A stretch of DNA of 7,798 nucleotides from CAKTOF01 sp964544345 (GTDB taxonomy: Bacteria; Bacillota; Clostridia; Oscillospirales; Oscillospiraceae). The first letter of the stretch is position 1. Every line of letters starts with the position of its first letter. Positions 5,828 through 7,798 of the stretch are shown piece by piece. The stretch is taken from positions 1 to 7,798 of the forward strand of contig CAZJBT010000101.1 of assembly GCA_964544345.1 (NCBI GenBank), given 5' to 3'. The notes beneath the pieces are model-generated. The model was not told where the DNA came from, did not search any database, and was given only the letters and a program-made list of their open reading frames with translations. Both the position numbers and the translations under genes were made by a program.

Positions 5828-7798
5828 TCAAGCGCGGCCCCTTCTGCGCCTGCGGATCATATACGCCAGCGCGCCGGCCAAAACGGCTGCGCCGCCGAGC
5901 ATATACAAAACGGAGGGGAACCCGCCCGCTTCCGGCAGCTCAGGCATGGGACTATTCTGAATATTGATGGCAAAGTATAGCGGGTCGTCTGTCGGGTAGA
6001 TGGTTGTTTCAGGTTCGATCGGATCATTCGTTGGATAGCCATTTTCATCGGTTGCCGCCAAATACCAGATCATATGGTATTGGTTGTCCTCACGGATGAT
6101 TTCCAAGACCCAAGGCCCGGCAGGAAGATAGCCTGGCTGCTGCTCCTCAAAGAGCCAGTAGGTGACGGTTTCATTCGGCTCTGGCAGCTTTGCCAATGGG
6201 AAGCTTGCATCGCCGGTCTCATCTGTCGTTACTGTGAGATAGTTTGTCGGGTCATCCGGCAGGCAAAGACGGAACGTAACGCCCGGCATAGACGCTCCGG
6301 TTGCGCTGTCGGTCTTGTGGATGCGAATGGTCTGGTCATTGGGCGTATTTTTGATCTCAAATACAAAAACCGATTTGCTGCTGTCTGACAATGTTTCGTC
6401 CTTGATAAGCGTATCCCCGCCAGCAAGATTGAGTTCAAGGCGCTCGTTTCCATCTTCGTCCATAGAGAGACCGCAAGAAAATTCCCAAGGTCCATCGGTA
6501 TGATAACCGGGCGGCGTCAGTTCTTCGAGGAGATAATGCGGACCCTCACCGTCATTCTCCGGGTCGTACGATATTGAGAACTTGGCCCAGCCGTCTTGGT
6601 CTGTGCGCTGCTGTATGGACTGGCCTTGACCTAAGCGGGTCAACATGAATAGGACGTCAGGCATGGGAGCGCCAGTGACGCTGTCGACCTTTTTGATCCA
6701 CAGCTCATACGGCGGCTCTGGCGTATTCTCAATATCCAGATTAAGATCAAACGTACCGTCACCCACTGCATAGAAAGAGATCGCTTCTGCCTGACGCACC
6801 AGCGCACCGCTGGCGTCCTCGGTCGCCTGATACAGATCGGCGATATACCGGCCGGAGTCTGAATTCCAGTAGACGTCGATGATCCACGGACCCGCCTTGG
6901 TATAGCCTGGGGGCGCTTGCTCTTCGAACAGCCAGTAGGTATCTGTGCTGTTTTCAGCAGGCGTCGGGATCGAGAAGGAGAGCGAACCATGTCCAGAAAG
7001 CGTCTCACGGTTTCCGAGGTCGTTCTCTCTGCACAGGCTGAAAGTAACCTTGCCTGTAATAAGCTCGTCCGAAAGGCTGTCGAACTTGCGTAGCGTCAGC
7101 TTGTTCGGCGTCGGATTTGTGTTTTCGATTGTCAGCGAAGCTTTGAACGTGTCGCCGTCTTGTGTTACGGACACGCTTTTGGCTCCCGTGTTCAATGGAT
7201 AGAGGCTGCCACCTTCGCTCCAGGCGGCAGGATACAGCGCGGCGGAATAGCTGACGACATTGTTGGTGACGAGCCTGTCGATCTGCAGAATCCATGGACC
7301 GGCCTGATTGTAGTTCGCTGGCGGCGTCTCGGTAAGCCAGTAATCTCTGGACGTATCGCCGGCGTCACCCGAGGGTAGGTCGATCGTGAAGCGTGCAAGC
7401 CCATCCTCGCCGGTTTGGTAGCGCGTCCATACTGCCGGGTCATCGTCCAGGGGAGCGGGAGCAAGATTAAAGATCGCACCGCTAAGAGACTCTCTTGTCA
7501 CGCTGTCAACCTTTTGGATCTCCAGCTTGCCTTCGCGCGTGTTGGAAAGCGTATGGGAGAAGGTGATCTGGTTATCCGTTTGATCCATCGTAAAGCCTAT
7601 AGTGCCGGTGTTGAGCGGTTTATCGGTGATTGGCGTGCCGTCGTCATTTGCGCGATACGGCTCCATGCTGACAGAAAGCTTGTCACCATAACTACTGATG
7701 GTCAATACCCACGGCCCAGCCGGCGTATAGTCCGGCGGCGTTTGCTCGATGAGCCAATACTCTTGAGATTTTTCTGCCGGCAATTCGATGTCAAACTC
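5828..7798 (-). CDS. Cell-wall anchored SpaA/Cna-B repeat protein with LPEAG sorting signal (pilin-like, partial)
   Basis: The frame is open through the right edge, so the N-terminus and signal peptide are missing; 656 residues are visible (counted from base 7798). Most of the protein is five tandem SpaA/Cna-B-like beta-sandwich repeats of about 120-140 residues, the first cut by the edge. Each starts with a strand like KVDSVTG, continues with a YWLFEEQAPPGY-type E-box and a GPW motif, and ends in a strand like IENTP. The Lys, Glu and Asn that form spontaneous intramolecular isopeptide bonds in Cna-B domains are present at matching places in all complete repeats. The C-terminus is a classical sorting signal: LPEAG (621-625), a hydrophobic span (about 626-646) and the tail RRRRRGRA. 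The neighbouring class C sortase would use it. It may be a pilus backbone, an accessory or tip pilin, or a wall-bound adhesin; no clear YPK pilin motif was found in the visible part. Base composition looks less GC-rich than htpG, which fits a more variable surface gene. Confidence 0.92.
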   Translation of the reverse strand, partial: EFDIELPAEKSQEYWLIEQTPPDYTPAGPWVLTISSYGDKLSVSMEPYRANDDGTPITDKPLNTGTIGFTMDQTDNQITFSHTLSNTREGKLEIQKVDSVTRESLSGAIFNLAPAPLDDDPAVWTRYQTGEDGLARFTIDLPSGDAGDTSRDYWLTETPPANYNQAGPWILQIDRLVTNNVVSYSAALYPAAWSEGGSLYPLNTGAKSVSVTQDGDTFKASLTIENTNPTPNKLTLRKFDSLSDELITGKVTFSLCRENDLGNRETLSGHGSLSFSIPTPAENSTDTYWLFEEQAPPGYTKAGPWIIDVYWNSDSGRYIADLYQATEDASGALVRQAEAISFYAVGDGTFDLNLDIENTPEPPYELWIKKVDSVTGAPMPDVLFMLTRLGQGQSIQQRTDQDGWAKFSISYDPENDGEGPHYLLEELTPPGYHTDGPWEFSCGLSMDEDGNERLELNLAGGDTLIKDETLSDSSKSVFVFEIKNTPNDQTIRIHKTDSATGASMPGVTFRLCLPDDPTNYLTVTTDETGDASFPLAKLPEPNETVTYWLFEEQQPGYLPAGPWVLEIIREDNQYHMIWYLAATDENGYPTNDPIEPETTIYPTDDPLYFAINIQNSPMPELPEAGGFPSVLYMLGGAAVLAGALAYMIRRRRRGRA
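5831..5941 (-). other. C-terminal cell-wall sorting signal with LPEAG
   Basis: Encodes ELPEAGG, about 20 hydrophobic residues (FPSVLYMLGGAAVLAGALAY) and the basic tail RRRRRGRA. LPEAG itself is encoded by 5924-5938. The Thr of the standard LPXTG motif is replaced by Ala. Sortase would cut between Ala and Gly. Confidence 0.92.
5948..6343 (-). repeat. SpaA/Cna-B-like repeat 5 (last)
   Basis: Visible residues 486-617. Isopeptide candidates are Lys495 (IHKTDS), Glu551 (YWLFEEQQPGY) and Asn615 (NIQNSP). GPW lies at 561-563. It ends six bases before the sorting-signal region. Confidence 0.8.
6344..6712 (-). repeat. SpaA/Cna-B-like repeat 4
   Basis: Visible residues 363-485. Isopeptide candidates are Lys370 (IKKVDS), Glu426 (YLLEELTPPGY) and Asn484 (EIKNTP). 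GPW lies at 436-438, here preceded by Asp instead of Ala. A TDQDGWAKF segment matches the TDxxGxAxF strand of the other repeats. Confidence 0.82.
6713..7105 (-). repeat. SpaA/Cna-B-like repeat 3
   Basis: Visible residues 232-362. Isopeptide candidates are Lys238 (LRKFDS), Glu292 (YWLFEEQAPPGY) and Asn358 (DIENTP). GPW lies at 303-305. Unlike repeats 2, 4 and 5 it starts with KFDSLSDE instead of K-x-DS-x-T. Confidence 0.82.
7106..7531 (-). repeat. SpaA/Cna-B-like repeat 2
   Basis: Visible residues 90-231. Isopeptide candidates are Lys96 (IQKVDS), Glu157 (YWLTETPP) and Asn226 (TIENTN). GPW lies at 167-169. It is the longest complete unit, with extra residues after the GPW strand. Confidence 0.82.
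7532..7798 (-). repeat. SpaA/Cna-B-like repeat 1 (cut by the window edge)
   Basis: Visible residues 1-89, the second part of a unit: Glu18 in YWLIEQTPP, GPW at 28-30 and Asn86 in the last strand (LSNTRE). The first strand with its Lys lies outside the window. Confidence 0.75.

Noticed and set aside
5734..5967. Two short overlapping plus-strand frames (77 and 74 codons).
   Set aside because: Arg/Ala-rich translations antisense to the end of the LPEAG protein and the hairpin spacer, with no ribosome site or known domain.
7781..7783. TTG codon as the start of the repeat protein.
   Set aside because: The frame continues upstream to the window edge with sequence that fits the repeat (EFDIELPAEKSQEYWL), and a surface protein needs a signal peptide, so this is an internal Leu.

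Overview
The window looks like chromosomal DNA from a fairly GC-rich Gram-positive bacterium, most likely a gut-type Clostridia (Oscillospiraceae/Ruminococcaceae-like). The grounds are: an S1 protein of the clostridial type, a CIRCE/HrcA-type heat-shock operator in front of htpG, strong Shine-Dalgarno sequences of the AGGAG type, an LPXTG-like cell-wall anchored protein and a class C sortase. The taxon is an inference from gene content and composition; there is no rRNA or other decisive marker here.

Layout from left to right. (1) 1-496 (+): the 3' end of a gene with tandem S1 RNA-binding domains (ribosomal protein S1, possibly the S1 part of an IspH-S1 fusion), closed by a strong intrinsic terminator at 507-538. 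(2) 550-1023 (+): a small GNAT acetyltransferase whose Shine-Dalgarno sequence directly abuts the terminator T-run. (3) 1041-2645 (-): an ABC-F ATPase of the YbiT type, convergent with the acetyltransferase. Its degenerate nucleotide-site residues appear to fall into one of the two composite ATP sites. (4) 2646-2860: a divergent regulatory region with a near-consensus sigma-A promoter for htpG, a CIRCE operator over the predicted transcription start, and a possible extended -10 promoter for the ABC-F gene. (5) 2861-4750 (+): complete htpG (Hsp90 chaperone), followed by a perfect 17-bp hairpin at 4776-4815 shared with the convergent sortase gene. (6) 4849-7798 (-): a surface-structure operon running out of the window, namely a protein of at least 656 residues with five visible SpaA/Cna-B-like repeats and an LPEAG sorting signal, then a GC-rich 118-bp spacer with two inverted repeats, then a class C (pilin-polymerising type) sortase.

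Functionally, genes 1-5 are mostly housekeeping (translation, ribosome-associated ATPase, protein folding). Genes in block 6 form a substrate-enzyme pair: the sortase probably links the repeat protein, through LPEAG, into a pilus and/or to the wall. No mobile element, CRISPR array, tRNA or rRNA was seen. The most notable observations are the apparently asymmetric ABC-F protein, HrcA-type control of htpG, and the LPEAG-bearing repeat protein with a lid-less sortase and a conserved GPW motif in every repeat.
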